The notes: generated by a model from the letters alone, not told the origin. Shown: positions 31,911 through 39,661, counted from the stretch's first letter. The stretch: 64,000 bases of DNA from Nonomuraea guangzhouensis (GCF_019396345.1 NZ_JAHKRM010000017.1:1-64000); one strand, 5' to 3'. A program made the numbers and translations.

Positions 31911-32393
31911 ATGCGCTCCCAGAAGCTGATCCCCGCGCTCGCCCTGGCGGCGGGACTGGCCGTCCCTGCAGTGCTGGCCACGGCCCCGCCCGCCGGCGCG
32001 ACCGCCAGGGCCACGAACTGCTCGGTCGAGTTCTACGACCTCGACGCGTCCGCCGTGGACGAGGTCGACGGCAAGGACGAGCTCAGGCTCGAGGTCGGAT
32101 CGAGGCTCTTCCCCAACTCCTGGGTCAACATGCGGGCCGGCGACGACGCCGACCCGGTGGACTTCGACTACGCGAGCGTCAACCTCAGCAGCAGCTCGTC
32201 GCTGGCCTTCAACCTGCGCGAGGTCCAGCCGCCGATCGTGAAAGCCGGCTACAACCTCGGCACGATCATCGTGTACGGCTCCGACTGCTCCGGGCTCTCC
32301 ACCGGCCAGAGCCTCATCGTCGGGGGCATCGTCTCCGGCACCCATGACAGCTACTACGAATACAACCTCAGGTTCAGGATGACCGGGCTGTAG
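31911..32393 (+). CDS. Secreted hypothetical protein
   Basis: 160 residues with a Sec signal peptide (about 1-30, ending PPAGA) and a mature beta-rich domain holding two cysteines (TNCSVEFYDLD and YGSDCSGL), probably disulfide-bonded. The VRAGDDADPVDFDYA-like acidic stretch and SYYEYNLRFRMTGL end are not from a family I know. AAAGGAG lies seven bases before the ATG. It is divergent from the AfsR-like regulator, separated by about 200 bp with three direct decamer repeats, so it is a good candidate target. A strong terminator follows. Confidence 0.75.
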   Translation: MRSQKLIPALALAAGLAVPAVLATAPPAGATARATNCSVEFYDLDASAVDEVDGKDELRLEVGSRLFPNSWVNMRAGDDADPVDFDYASVNLSSSSSLAFNLREVQPPIVKAGYNLGTIIVYGSDCSGLSTGQSLIVGGIVSGTHDSYYEYNLRFRMTGL

Positions 32394-32405
32394 CCCCGCC
32401 CGAAC

Positions 32406-32443
32406 GTGAAGGCTCCGCCGTGGTCCCGAGGCGGGGCCTTCAC
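32406..32443 (+). terminator. Strong hairpin terminator
   Basis: GTGAAGGCTCCGCC (32406-32419) pairs with GGCGGGGCCTTCAC (32430-32443), with one T-G pair, around a 10-base loop. It sits 12 bases after the stop of the secreted protein gene. Confidence 0.75.
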
Positions 32444-32625
32444 CTTCTCCGCAAGCCCGGTGGTCCCGGTGACGGCCGCTGTGACGACGGTGGCGAAGTT
32501 CCGCATGCCGAGCGCGTTCGGGCCCGGAAGGGTGCGGCGCAAAGGCGACGGCGTGAGCGGGCGCTTGTGAGCGGAGCACAAAAGCCTTTATGGCAATGAT
32601 GAGCGCCTGATCGCCACAGGGGCAG

Positions 32626-32880
32626 TCAGATCAGGTCGTCGAATTCGCCGTCCTTGACGCCGCCAAGAAATGCCTTGAGCTCAATTTCAGTGAACGCCAG
32701 GACGGGGCCGTTGGGGTTCTCGCTGTCGCGGATGAGCACCAGAGGTCCCCGGTTCGCCTTGTGGAGGGCGTCGGCCGGCGCGGCGTCGGCAATGGCGACT
32801 TCCACACACCCATTGCCCCCGTCACTGCGCTGACTCTTCCGCCAGGTGAGGGTGGCGGGGTCGATCGGGTTGCTGTGCAT
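32626..32880 (-). CDS. DUF397 domain protein
   Basis: 84 residues, the usual size of stand-alone DUF397 proteins. Typical blocks are LTWRKSQRSDGGNGCVEVA, VLIRDSENPNGPVLAFT and EIELKAFLGGVKDGEF. In actinomycetes such genes sit next to XRE/DUF5753 regulators in WhiJ-like clusters linked to development or acting as toxin-antitoxin-like pairs. Here the partner upstream is only a C-terminal remnant. GAGGA lies 11 bases before the ATG at 32880. Confidence 0.9.
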   Translation of the reverse strand: MHSNPIDPATLTWRKSQRSDGGNGCVEVAIADAAPADALHKANRGPLVLIRDSENPNGPVLAFTEIELKAFLGGVKDGEFDDLI

Positions 32881-33121
32881 GTCTCGCGGGTCCTCTTTCC
32901 ATCTGTAGACGGCCGGCCGCCTGAGAGATCAACTCCGCCGACTGATCAGGACTTACGGCGATTGCGCGAAGTTGATCAAAGGCGAGACTGTCTCGATCAA
33001 CCTCACTGTCGTTCTCGATCCACAGGCTACTCGTCAGTATCTCGATGTAGACCACGGTGAGCTCTGTGGGCGGGCTTTGGCTGGTAGATGAGCTGTCGAC
33101 GAAGTGGGGCATTCGCCGCAC
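32822..33121 (-). pseudogene. C-terminal remnant of an XRE/DUF5753 regulator
   Basis: The minus strand reads TELTVVYIEILTSSLWIEND then SEVDRDSLAFDQLRAIAVSP and DQSAELISQAAGR. This is the end of a DUF5753 (Scr1-type) domain: a VVYIE strand followed by the last helices. The N-terminal HTH and most of DUF5753 are missing; upstream sequence in the same frame (about 33085-33200) is unrelated. The open frame has only a weak GTG start. It lies directly before the DUF397 gene, the normal place of the partner regulator, so this is probably a decayed WhiJ-like pair. Confidence 0.65.
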
Positions 33122-33302
33122 GGGTAACGAGAGTTCAGCGGTATGGCGCTTGTGGACACATCCGAAAAGCAGAGTGGTCTTTAAGCGGTTCGCCAGGCGT
33201 CGGTGACGCAGGACTCCTCGAAGTCTTTATCTGTCCAAGATCTGCGTCAACCGGCACGGTGAAGGCGACCAGGGGAAGCTCCGCACTGAAGGATTCCCCG
33301 CC

Positions 33303-33686
33303 CTAGCCGAACGGCGCCAACTGCTCGTGCACGGCCTGCGCGCTTCGCCCGAGCGGTCCATCGGGCACTGGCAGGACCCGGACCGTGCAGTTGCCCGACG
33401 CTTCCACCCGCCCACAGGCCCAGTGAAGACCGTCGTCGTCGGTGGTGAAACCCACCACGTCCTGCAGGAATGGGACGTTCGCCACACGGGCGGTATCCCG
33501 GCTCAAGCGCGTGGCCCAGAGCCCTTCGGTGTCGTAGGGAAGCCAGTCTTCCCGAGGTGCGAACTGGAACCACACCTTGATCAGGTCCGGCTCCGCGGGG
33601 AGGCCTTCGGAGGGGGTTGCAAGGACCATGCCCACATGATCGCGCAGTCTGTCGAGTGCCCGTCCCAAGTCGGTCCAGACGCGCAC
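33303..33686 (-). CDS. DUF4265 domain protein
   Basis: 127 residues from a GTG at 33686; an ATG at 33629 is an alternative start closer to the domain. The DUF4265 pattern is plain: IKVWFQFAPREDWLPYDTEG, LWATRLSRDTARVANVPFLQ, FTTDDDGLHWACGRVEASGN and CTVRVLPVPDGPLG. Function unknown; members are small cytosolic proteins frequent near accessory genes in actinomycetes. No strong ribosome binding site. It is divergent from the 33818 cassette. Confidence 0.88.
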   Translation of the reverse strand: MRVWTDLGRALDRLRDHVGMVLATPSEGLPAEPDLIKVWFQFAPREDWLPYDTEGLWATRLSRDTARVANVPFLQDVVGFTTDDDGLHWACGRVEASGNCTVRVLPVPDGPLGRSAQAVHEQLAPFG

Positions 33687-33788
33687 GCGAGGGCGTCGAT
33701 CCCGCGTCCGCGAACCGGGCGCGCCCGGCGGAGTGAGTGCGCTCTTGACTGCCGACTATTCTCCCATCACCATCGCGGTTAGCCATCA

Positions 33789-33800
33789 ATTCTCGAATAT
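33789..33800. promoter_or_regulatory. 12-bp site before the XRE cassette (left copy)
   Basis: ATTCTCGAATAT, 18 bases before the ATG of the 33818 gene. Its exact inverse complement occurs after the cassette at 35425-35436. Probably a binding site of the cassette's own XRE/DUF5753 regulator. Confidence 0.5.
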
Positions 33801-33817
33801 CCAGGCAGGAGCCGAGC

Positions 33818-34015
33818 ATGAAACTCCGATTCCTCGGCAGCACGTCCGACGACGGCCAGTGCCCCACCTTGTACGAGACCGACCGCGGCACCTACGTCGT
33901 CCAGGGAGATACGGTGACCGACCCCGAAGCCCTCGCCGAGCTGCGTAACGTGCTCCCTGGCGAGAGTTTCGTGGAGATCCCCAAAGAGCTCCTCCGCTTC
34001 GCCGAAGGATCCTGA
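33818..34015 (+). CDS. Small conserved protein, first gene of XRE cassette
   Basis: 65 residues, beginning MKLRFLGSTSDDGQCPTLYE and continuing TDRGTYVVQGDTVTDPEAL. Proteins of this kind regularly precede DUF6879 and XRE/DUF5753 genes in actinomycetes; their function is not known. AGGAG lies eight bases before the ATG. The stop is directly followed by the GTG of the next gene (TGAGTG), so the two are coupled. The short beta-rich N-terminus and acidic C-terminus fit an antitoxin or adaptor, which is speculation. Confidence 0.85.
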   Translation: MKLRFLGSTSDDGQCPTLYETDRGTYVVQGDTVTDPEALAELRNVLPGESFVEIPKELLRFAEGS

Positions 34016-34534
34016 GTGCCCCTTCTCGCTCCGGCCGACTTCGACGCGCTCTGGAACACCTTTCAACACACCGCGTTCAAGTTCGAGGTACGCGATCGGT
34101 ACGACGTGCCTTCCGAACACGAGTCGCTCCGGAGATTCCTCGCCGGGCAGCCCGACCCGGAACGCGCGACCAGGCCATGGCTTGACCGCATGAAAGCGGC
34201 CACCGGACAGGGCAAGCGTGTGGAGCGAGTACGCGTTCTCACCGAGCCGCACGGCGACTACGCGCGCTGGCTGCTCGCCGGCACACCGCTCAGCACCGCT
34301 GCGGGCGAGGACATCCGGTACCTGTCTCGCGAGCACGCGACCGACCTCGAATTGCCTGAACACGACTTCGCGCTGTTCGACTCCGCACGACTCGTCTTGC
34401 TCAACTTCGACGCCGACGACCGGCCCCTCAGGCACGAACTCACGACCGATCCAGAGATCGTCCTGCGCCACTGCCAGTGGCGCGATGCCGCCTGGCACTA
34501 CGCCGAGCCGTACGAGCAGTACGCAGAGCGGTAG
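34016..34534 (+). CDS. DUF6879-family protein
   Basis: 172 residues from a GTG adjacent to the preceding stop. Typical family pattern: FDALWNTFQHTAFKFEVRDR, Y.VPSEHESLRRFLAGQPD, KRVERVRVLTEPHGDYARWL and the aromatic-rich end QWRDAAWHYAEPYEQY. DUF6879 proteins are cytosolic and of unknown function; they are nearly always encoded with an XRE/DUF5753 regulator, as here (12 bp to the next start). Confidence 0.9.
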   Translation: MPLLAPADFDALWNTFQHTAFKFEVRDRYDVPSEHESLRRFLAGQPDPERATRPWLDRMKAATGQGKRVERVRVLTEPHGDYARWLLAGTPLSTAAGEDIRYLSREHATDLELPEHDFALFDSARLVLLNFDADDRPLRHELTTDPEIVLRHCQWRDAAWHYAEPYEQYAER

Positions 34535-34546
34535 AAACTATCCCTC

Positions 34547-35380
34547 GTGGCGCGACTACAAGAGGCACGTGAGGCTCTCGGCCAACGACTCCGAGAGGTG
34601 CGACAGGGTGCCGGGTTCACGGGCACGGCTCTCGCGGGGCTTCTCGACTGGCCGCAATCCAAGGTCAGCAAGATCGAGACGGGCAGACAGACGCCAACCA
34701 GGAACGACATCGCAGTATGGGCGCACGTCTGCGGCGACGAGGCGGCGGCTGGACCACTCATCGCCCGGCTGGAAGTCTTGGAGACCATGTACGCCGAGTG
34801 GCGGCAGCGGCTCGGCGCCGGCACGTCGGAACGGCAGCGCGCGAGCATCGCGCTGGAGGCCGGCGCCACCCGCATCAGGGCTCTGGAGACCACGGTGGTC
34901 CCAGGTCTGCTGCAGACCCCCGACTATGCGCGCTATCGACTCGCCCAATCGGTGAAACGCCATAACCTGCCCGACGATGTCGACGAGGGTGTCCGGGTTC
35001 GCATGCAGCGCCAAGAAGTTCTGTACAGGCCGGGGAAGCGCCTGCATTTCGTGCTCACGGAGGCGGTGTTGAGGTATCGGCTTTGCCCGCCGGATGTCAT
35101 GGCGGGCCAACTCGACCGTCTCGTGGCGATGTGCTCGATGAGCACCATTCGCGTGGGCATCCTGGGCTTCGACGCAGAACTCGGCGAGTCGCCCAAGCAC
35201 GGCTTCTGGATCTTTGACGAGGAACGGGTGCTGGTGGAGACCATCGGCGCCGAGCTCACGCTGACCCAACCTCAAGAAATCGCCCTTTACGGGCGGGTCT
35301 TCGACCGGCTGGCGGCCGACGCCAGTTACGGAGCCGAGGCGCGCCGACTCATCACCACGGCGATGGAGTCCCTCCCGTGA
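34547..35380 (+). CDS. XRE-HTH regulator with DUF5753 (Scr1/WhiJ-like)
   Basis: 277 residues: XRE helix-turn-helix (about 8-65, RQGAGFTGTALAGLLDWPQS then KVSKIETGRQTPT) and a DUF5753 domain (about 90-270; VVPGLLQTPDYARYRLAQSV, MQRQEVLYRPGKRLHFVLTE, LGFDAELGESPKHGFWIFD). Last gene of the three-gene cassette. Regulators of this type (WhiJ, Scr1) act with small partner proteins. Inverted copies of a 12-bp sequence before and after the cassette are likely operators. It starts with GTG at 34547. Confidence 0.93.
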   Translation: MARLQEAREALGQRLREVRQGAGFTGTALAGLLDWPQSKVSKIETGRQTPTRNDIAVWAHVCGDEAAAGPLIARLEVLETMYAEWRQRLGAGTSERQRASIALEAGATRIRALETTVVPGLLQTPDYARYRLAQSVKRHNLPDDVDEGVRVRMQRQEVLYRPGKRLHFVLTEAVLRYRLCPPDVMAGQLDRLVAMCSMSTIRVGILGFDAELGESPKHGFWIFDEERVLVETIGAELTLTQPQEIALYGRVFDRLAADASYGAEARRLITTAMESLP

Positions 35381-35420
35381 ATGCTTGCCATTCTCGCGGG
35401 TGACGCTCCTGCCAGAGGAT

Positions 35421-35436
35421 TCGAATATTCGAGAAT
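35421..35436. promoter_or_regulatory. Palindromic site after the XRE cassette (right copy)
   Basis: TCGAATATTCGA (35421-35432) is a perfect 12-bp palindrome, and ATATTCGAGAAT (35425-35436) is the exact inverse complement of the left copy at 33789-33800. It also lies 42-57 bases before the next gene (35478), so it may control that gene too. Confidence 0.55.
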
Positions 35437-35477
35437 AGTCGTTGTGAGCTCTCTGGAGCGGCCTTAACGTCCAGGCC

Positions 35478-36188
35478 ATGGACAGCTACAAGTCCGCATT
35501 CCCTGCGCGAACGCCCTACGTCACCGCTTTCAGCGGGGAGAGCGTCGCGGTCAACCTCACCTTCATCCGGGATACGTGGTCGCTGAGTGGGTGGCGGCTG
35601 TCCTACACCGACCCCGTGGCGAGCGACTGGGACATGGGTGTGCTGTGGGCCCGGCAGAAAACACTCCGCCGTGGAAGTGTCCGATACGACGAGATGCACA
35701 CCCTGCGGCAGCGCGAATGCATGCTCGGCAGGCTCTGCCAGGTTTGCCGGGGCCCGGCGCCAGACTCCGGCACAGGGCGCCTCGCCTGGGTCTTCCACGC
35801 CGAGCCGCCCGCCCCCTCCGGACGCCTTAGCAAACCGCCTATTTGTTTGGGTTGCCTGCCAGAAGCGATAAACGCATGCCCGCACCTGCGCCGTGAGGCC
35901 CACGTCTACACCTCGGGCGACTATTACGTCTGGGGTGTGAAAGGCGTCATCGTCTCCCCGTTGGGATGTGAGACGGTCCTGCGGGACATTCCGCATGACG
36001 ACCTGCACGCGCTGGAGTCCACGCTTGCCAGGGCTCTGGTCGTGCACGTGTCGGATCTGCGCCGCGAACCAGCCCCCAGACAGCCCCACCGCCGCATGTC
36101 TCGTCCGAAGCATGCGGATGCGGGTGTCGGGCGAGACAAATCCCTTATGTCGTCAGCACGCCTGCGCTGGCCCCGGCGTCAGTCCTAG
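35478..36188 (+). CDS. Hypothetical protein with Cys-rich (zinc-ribbon-like) centre
   Basis: 236 residues, cytosolic. The central part has CXXC pairs CQVCRGPAPD and ICLGCLPEAINACPHL, spaced like a metal-binding ribbon; the rest has no recognised domain. The C-terminal 40 residues are basic and low complexity. Proteins of this type accompany XRE/DUF5753 cassettes in actinomycetes. No clear ribosome binding site before the ATG at 35478. The palindromic site at 35421 lies just upstream. The 3' end overlaps the converging GntR gene by four bases. Confidence 0.7.
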   Translation: MDSYKSAFPARTPYVTAFSGESVAVNLTFIRDTWSLSGWRLSYTDPVASDWDMGVLWARQKTLRRGSVRYDEMHTLRQRECMLGRLCQVCRGPAPDSGTGRLAWVFHAEPPAPSGRLSKPPICLGCLPEAINACPHLRREAHVYTSGDYYVWGVKGVIVSPLGCETVLRDIPHDDLHALESTLARALVVHVSDLRREPAPRQPHRRMSRPKHADAGVGRDKSLMSSARLRWPRRQS

Positions 36189-36544
36189 ATAGCGCGCAGT
36201 GCCTGCCGGGCCGCCGCGAGAGCCTCCTCCTCAGAGGCCCCTGCCTGCCGGGCCGCCTTCGCAAACTCCTCGGCCGCCGCCGCGAGGCGGAGCCCGAGCT
36301 GATCAGCCGTGCCGGAGATGACGGCCGTACGGCCGCGCCGTAGCTCGACCAGACCCTCGTCTCGCAGCTGTTGATAGCCCCGCAAGACGGTGTGCAGGTT
36401 GATGCCGAGGGCGGCCGCCACGTTGCGCGCCGAGGGCAGCCGGTCTCCGGGCTCCGCCGCGCCACTGGCCAGCGCCGCGCGTACGGAACCCGCCACCTGA
36501 TCTGCCAGCGGCTGGTCCGATTGGAAGTCCACCGTGACCAGCAT
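36185..36544 (-). CDS. GntR-family regulator (YtrA-like, short effector region)
   Basis: 119 residues: a GntR winged helix-turn-helix (about 8-75, QPLADQVAGSVRAALASGAA, PGDRLPSARNVAAALGINLH, TVLRGYQQLRDEGLV) and a short helical tail (about 85-119). It thus belongs to the YtrA-like group that lacks a large ligand domain. The ATG at 36544 shares its A with the stop of the membrane protein gene (TAATG), with GGGGAGG upstream, so the two genes are coupled. It probably represses its own operon through the inverted repeat at 37541-37565. Confidence 0.92.
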   Translation of the reverse strand: MLVTVDFQSDQPLADQVAGSVRAALASGAAEPGDRLPSARNVAAALGINLHTVLRGYQQLRDEGLVELRRGRTAVISGTADQLGLRLAAAAEEFAKAARQAGASEEEALAAARQALRAI

Positions 36545-37527
36545 TACGCCGCCTCCCCGCGTCGTTGCCGATTGAGCCAGCCGTTGACCAGCGCGGCCGC
36601 CACGCCTGCCTCCTGCGTGGAGTAGACGAACGAGCGGTCGTCGGCGAGTGAGAGCACCAGCACCGGTCCTCTCCCGGTGACGGCCCCCCAGCCCCACCCT
36701 CCATCAGCCAGCTTGTAGCTGCCCTCGGGAGCCTTGGGCCTGGCCTCGGCGAAACGTATCCGCGCCCATGGGATCGTCCGGCGCAGCTGCAGCCAGGGCA
36801 GCGTCATCGTGACACCGGAGTCATCGATCTGCAGGCGGGTACGCGCCTGCGCCGTCTCCACCACCGCCCACAACGCCAGCAGGACCACGCCGAGCCACCC
36901 GGTGTACGCCTGAACCGCCACCCACACGGCCGCCGCCGCCAGCAGAGCGCCGATCAGCAGCCTGCGTACCGACCAGGCAGAAGTCACGAACATCACCCGC
37001 TGCCACGGCCCGAGCGCCATGGCGTTCACATACGGAGGTGGGGCGCTCTCCGCCTCGGGGGGCGACGGCAACGGCCCCGCCACCAGCCATCCCAGCGCAA
37101 ACGCCCCCAAGGTCCCCGCAGTCTCCACCACCATGGGCCAGCCGGGCCGGGCCGCGCCCCCAAGGACGTCGACCAAGCCTAGCCACCACATCACGCAGGC
37201 CACCGGAATGGTGAGACCGACGACGAAGCTGACCGCCACCAGGACACGCTGAGCCACGGGCACGCGCCAGTAACTCAGGAACGAGACGACGATCAACGCC
37301 TCCATCCACACCATCATGCCGAAGACCGGCTGCGCGGACCAACTCTGCCAAGTGAACCCGATCCTGGTGTCGAAGCTCCAGCGGTTGACGGTGACATGAT
37401 CGGGCAGGCGCTCGCCGAGCAGGCCGACGAGGAGCATGGGTACGACGAGCATCAGCAGCGGACCGAGGGCCGTCAGGACCAGGCGGCGGGGCCGTCTCTG
37501 CGGGGCGAAGTCCGTGGACCGGGACAC
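36544..37527 (-). CDS. Membrane protein with DUF1648-like N-terminus
   Basis: 327 residues, about six membrane helices: 20-45, 70-90, 100-125, 130-150, and a pair near 190-230. The N-terminal helix with LLGERLPDHVTVNRWSFD resembles DUF1648 proteins of SdpI/YtrA-type operons. The C-terminal part (about 235-315) is a soluble PH-like domain (LQIDDSGVTMTLPWLQLRRT, PWARIRFAEA). GTG at 37527 is chosen since GGAGG lies five bases upstream; a TTG at 37539 lies on the ribosome binding site itself. First gene of an operon with the GntR regulator; possibly an envelope-stress or antibiotic-response function. Confidence 0.85.
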   Translation of the reverse strand: MSRSTDFAPQRRPRRLVLTALGPLLMLVVPMLLVGLLGERLPDHVTVNRWSFDTRIGFTWQSWSAQPVFGMMVWMEALIVVSFLSYWRVPVAQRVLVAVSFVVGLTIPVACVMWWLGLVDVLGGAARPGWPMVVETAGTLGAFALGWLVAGPLPSPPEAESAPPPYVNAMALGPWQRVMFVTSAWSVRRLLIGALLAAAAVWVAVQAYTGWLGVVLLALWAVVETAQARTRLQIDDSGVTMTLPWLQLRRTIPWARIRFAEARPKAPEGSYKLADGGWGWGAVTGRGPVLVLSLADDRSFVYSTQEAGVAAALVNGWLNRQRRGEAA

Positions 37528-37540
37528 GAACACCTCCAAG

Positions 37541-37565
37541 AGTGTTTGATTTAGACTATAACACT
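37541..37565. promoter_or_regulatory. Probable GntR operator and promoter
   Basis: AGTGTT (37541-37546) and AACACT (37560-37565) are perfect inverted arms 13 bp apart, just upstream of the membrane-protein ribosome binding site. A TATAGT hexamer on the minus strand inside the repeat can serve as -10. This matches the layout of YtrA-type autoregulated operons. Confidence 0.6.
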
Positions 37566-37739
37566 ATGAACAGTTCGGAGAGTAGAGCGGTAGCGGTGTA
37601 CGCCCGGCGCTGAGACACAGAACATGAATTATTTGTCACACCGGCCCCGTCGAGACGATGGAAGAGCAGCTCGCCATCCTCGGCGGCCGGACCGACTCGG
37701 CAACGTCATGTGTCACATCGGCAGAGGAGGATGCTCGCG

Positions 37740-38452
37740 TGTCCGTCGTGACGTTCCCCAGCCAGCCCGACCCGGCCACCGCCGGCCCCACGACCGCGAC
37801 CGCCGTTGAGCACTTCTGCCATCGCCGCGGCTACCACCCGCGCCGGCTATGCCGAGACCCTCACCCGCCTGATCGCCGTCATGGGTCCCGAGCACCCGGC
37901 CGCCGCCCTGACCCCCGAGCACTACGCCACGGTGATGGACCGGTGGAAGGCCGCGGCCGCCGCGACCCGGCACCGGCAACCTGTCAGCCTTGTGCTCCTT
38001 CACCACCTGGCCCCAACGCCAGGAGATCCTGGCCACCAACCCGGCCCGGCGGCTGGAGCGCCGCAGAACCGCCCGCCGCGGTGATCGCTCCATCCCGCGC
38101 GCCCGCCTGGAGAAGCTGTTCACCGACGACGCCCACGCCCTGCGGGAACGAGTGCTCTGGAGGCTGCTGTATGAGACGGCCGCACGCGCCGAGCTGTCCT
38201 ATCCCCGCGCCGAGTACCTGTTCAAGACCGCCTCGGCCAAGCTCGACCCGCACGGGGTCGGCTGGACCCTGCACCAGCTGCGGCACTCGGCGCTGCAGCA
38301 TCTCGCCCAAGCCGGCCGACCGCGCCCGAATTCAGGCCAAGAGCCGCCATCAGCACCTGGCCAGCCTTGGCCGCTACGTCCGGCTCGGCGAGGAAACCTC
38401 CGCCCGCATCACCGCCGAGGCCGACCCTGTCCAGCGTCGCCGGACTCGCTGA
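37740..38452 (+). pseudogene. Disrupted tyrosine recombinase/integrase
   Basis: Integrase pieces occur in different frames. An N-terminal SAM-like part reads TRAGYAETLTRLIAVMGPEH then YATVMDRWKAAAAAT (about 37830-37980). The next frame continues FTTWPQRQEILATNPARRLE and RVLWRLLYETAARAEL, the first catalytic Arg region (about 37990-38190). It jumps directly to SYPRAEYLFKTASAKLDPHG and WTLHQLRHSAL, the H-x-x-R box, so the middle is deleted. After another shift the C-terminus is RHQHLASLGRYVRLGEETSA with the tyrosine. At least two frameshifts and one deletion make it inactive. Confidence 0.75.
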
Positions 38453-38790
38453 CCTGCACGCCACCCGGTAGACCGGAGGGTCACGCGGGGTTGCGTACCT
38501 GCAGCACCTGATCATCGCCAGGGTCCGGCTCGACACAGTACCCGGCCTTCAGCAGATCGGCCTCGCACCGAACGAGCTCCCGCGCGAATGCCGCCCGTAG
38601 CTTTCGTCACTCAGAGCTACTTTGCGGCTGGTGACACCGACCCGAGTGGAGGACCCGGTAGCAAGCTGGCGGGAATCAAACTGAATTCCCCTGTGAGTTA
38701 CCTCAGGGCCGCTCCCCGTATCCCGAAACGACATGGGCAATCAGCGGCAATAGTGAACGCCGTCTTGCCGAATACAACGGGATCGCGTCC
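38453..38790. other. Gene-free stretch after the integrase remnant
   Basis: About 340 bases. On the minus strand 38485-38610 encodes a short plausible protein end (LRAAFARELVRCEADLLKAG, then YCVEPDPGDDQVLQVRNPA and a stop) without any start codon, possibly the tail of a lost gene. The rest shows nothing recognisable. No attachment-site repeat could be identified. Confidence 0.35.
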
Positions 38791-38797
38791 GGGGGCG

Positions 38798-38904
38798 GCG
38801 GGGGCCGGCAGGCCCCCGCCCAAAGGCGAAGCCCCCCGAGAAGGCAGCCTGAGCGAAAGCGAAGACCATGCTTTTCGGGGGGTCGAAGGGGGGCGGAGCC
38901 CCCC
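38798..38904. repeat. Cluster of GC-rich hairpins (repetitive element/terminator)
   Basis: Three structures occur in about 105 bases: GCGGGGGCC/GGCCCCCGC (38798-38819); CCCCCCGAGAAG (38832-38843) pairing with CTTTTCGGGGGG (38871-38882), one mismatch; and GGGGGG/CCCCCC around CGGAG (38888-38904). They lie between the integrase remnant and the end of the DUF3105 gene and probably terminate the latter. The style is that of a dispersed palindromic element, which only a genome search can show. Confidence 0.6.
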
Positions 38905-38947
38905 TGGGAAGCGCAGTCCGACCGTCAGGGAGGGCCGAGCTTGGGGG

Positions 38948-39661
38948 TTATTTGTTGGTGGGGCTGGCGCTGGGGCTGATGGTTTCCATCGGGGCCTGGG
39001 ATTGGGTGCCCTTGGGCTCGGGTGGGAGGGGGGCCTGGTCCGCCGTGGTGGTGATGGCGTCGGCGCCGCCGCAGCTGGCGCCGGCTTCAGGGGTGTCCGG
39101 GCCGTTCTGGTACTTCTTGATGAACGCCGCGAGCTTCGGGTCGTCGGCCTTGTCCAGCTTGAGCTGGTGGCCCCAAGATGATGCCACGACCGGGGCGGGC
39201 AGGTTCGGGTACGGGCTGACCAGCATGTAGTCCTGCTGGCCCGTCGAGGAGGCCGTCTTCTTCAGCGCGTCGATCTGCGCCTTCGGCAGGTCGGGCCGGT
39301 ACGTGATCCACAGGGCGCCGTGCTCCAGCGAGTGAACGGCGTGCTCGTTGTGGATGGGCTTGTCGTAGATCGCGCACTGCTGCCAGTAGTTGTTGTGCTG
39401 ACCACCGACCGGCGGGTTCTCCTTGTACGTGACCGCGTTCCAAACGTGCTGGCCGGCGTCGTACTTGTAATTGGCCACGGCACCGAGTGACGTCTCCTTG
39501 GCCTGCTTGACCAGATAGAAACCGACCACTCCGACGAGCAGCACGATGACGAGTCCGCCTGCCCCCCACATCAGCAGCGCGGCGCGGCGCTCCTTGCTCT
39601 TCTGCTGCGCTCGCATCTTCTGCAGATGCTCGCGGCGCGCCTGCGCCTTCTCCTTCGTCAT
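38948..39661 (-). CDS. DUF3105 membrane-anchored protein
   Basis: 237 residues. A basic cytosolic start (EKAQARREHLQKMRAQQ) and one membrane helix (about 28-52) precede an extracellular DUF3105 domain (about 75-190). Its conserved His/Cys/Tyr-rich core reads VGGQHNNYWQQCAIYDKPIH and EHAVHSLEHGALWITYRPDL. The C-terminal tail is Pro/Ser-rich. GGAGG lies five bases before the ATG at 39661. It is divergent from the DUF305 gene; these two families are often neighbours and are thought to act at the cell surface, perhaps with metal binding. No function is proven. Confidence 0.9.
   Translation of the reverse strand: MTKEKAQARREHLQKMRAQQKSKERRAALLMWGAGGLVIVLLVGVVGFYLVKQAKETSLGAVANYKYDAGQHVWNAVTYKENPPVGGQHNNYWQQCAIYDKPIHNEHAVHSLEHGALWITYRPDLPKAQIDALKKTASSTGQQDYMLVSPYPNLPAPVVASSWGHQLKLDKADDPKLAAFIKKYQNGPDTPEAGASCGGADAITTTADQAPLPPEPKGTQSQAPMETISPSASPTNK

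Noticed and set aside
29503..31929. 808-codon plus-strand frame opposite the SARP-type regulator
   Set aside because: Low-complexity Gln/Arg/Gly composition typical of the antisense of a high-GC gene; no start signal or domain.
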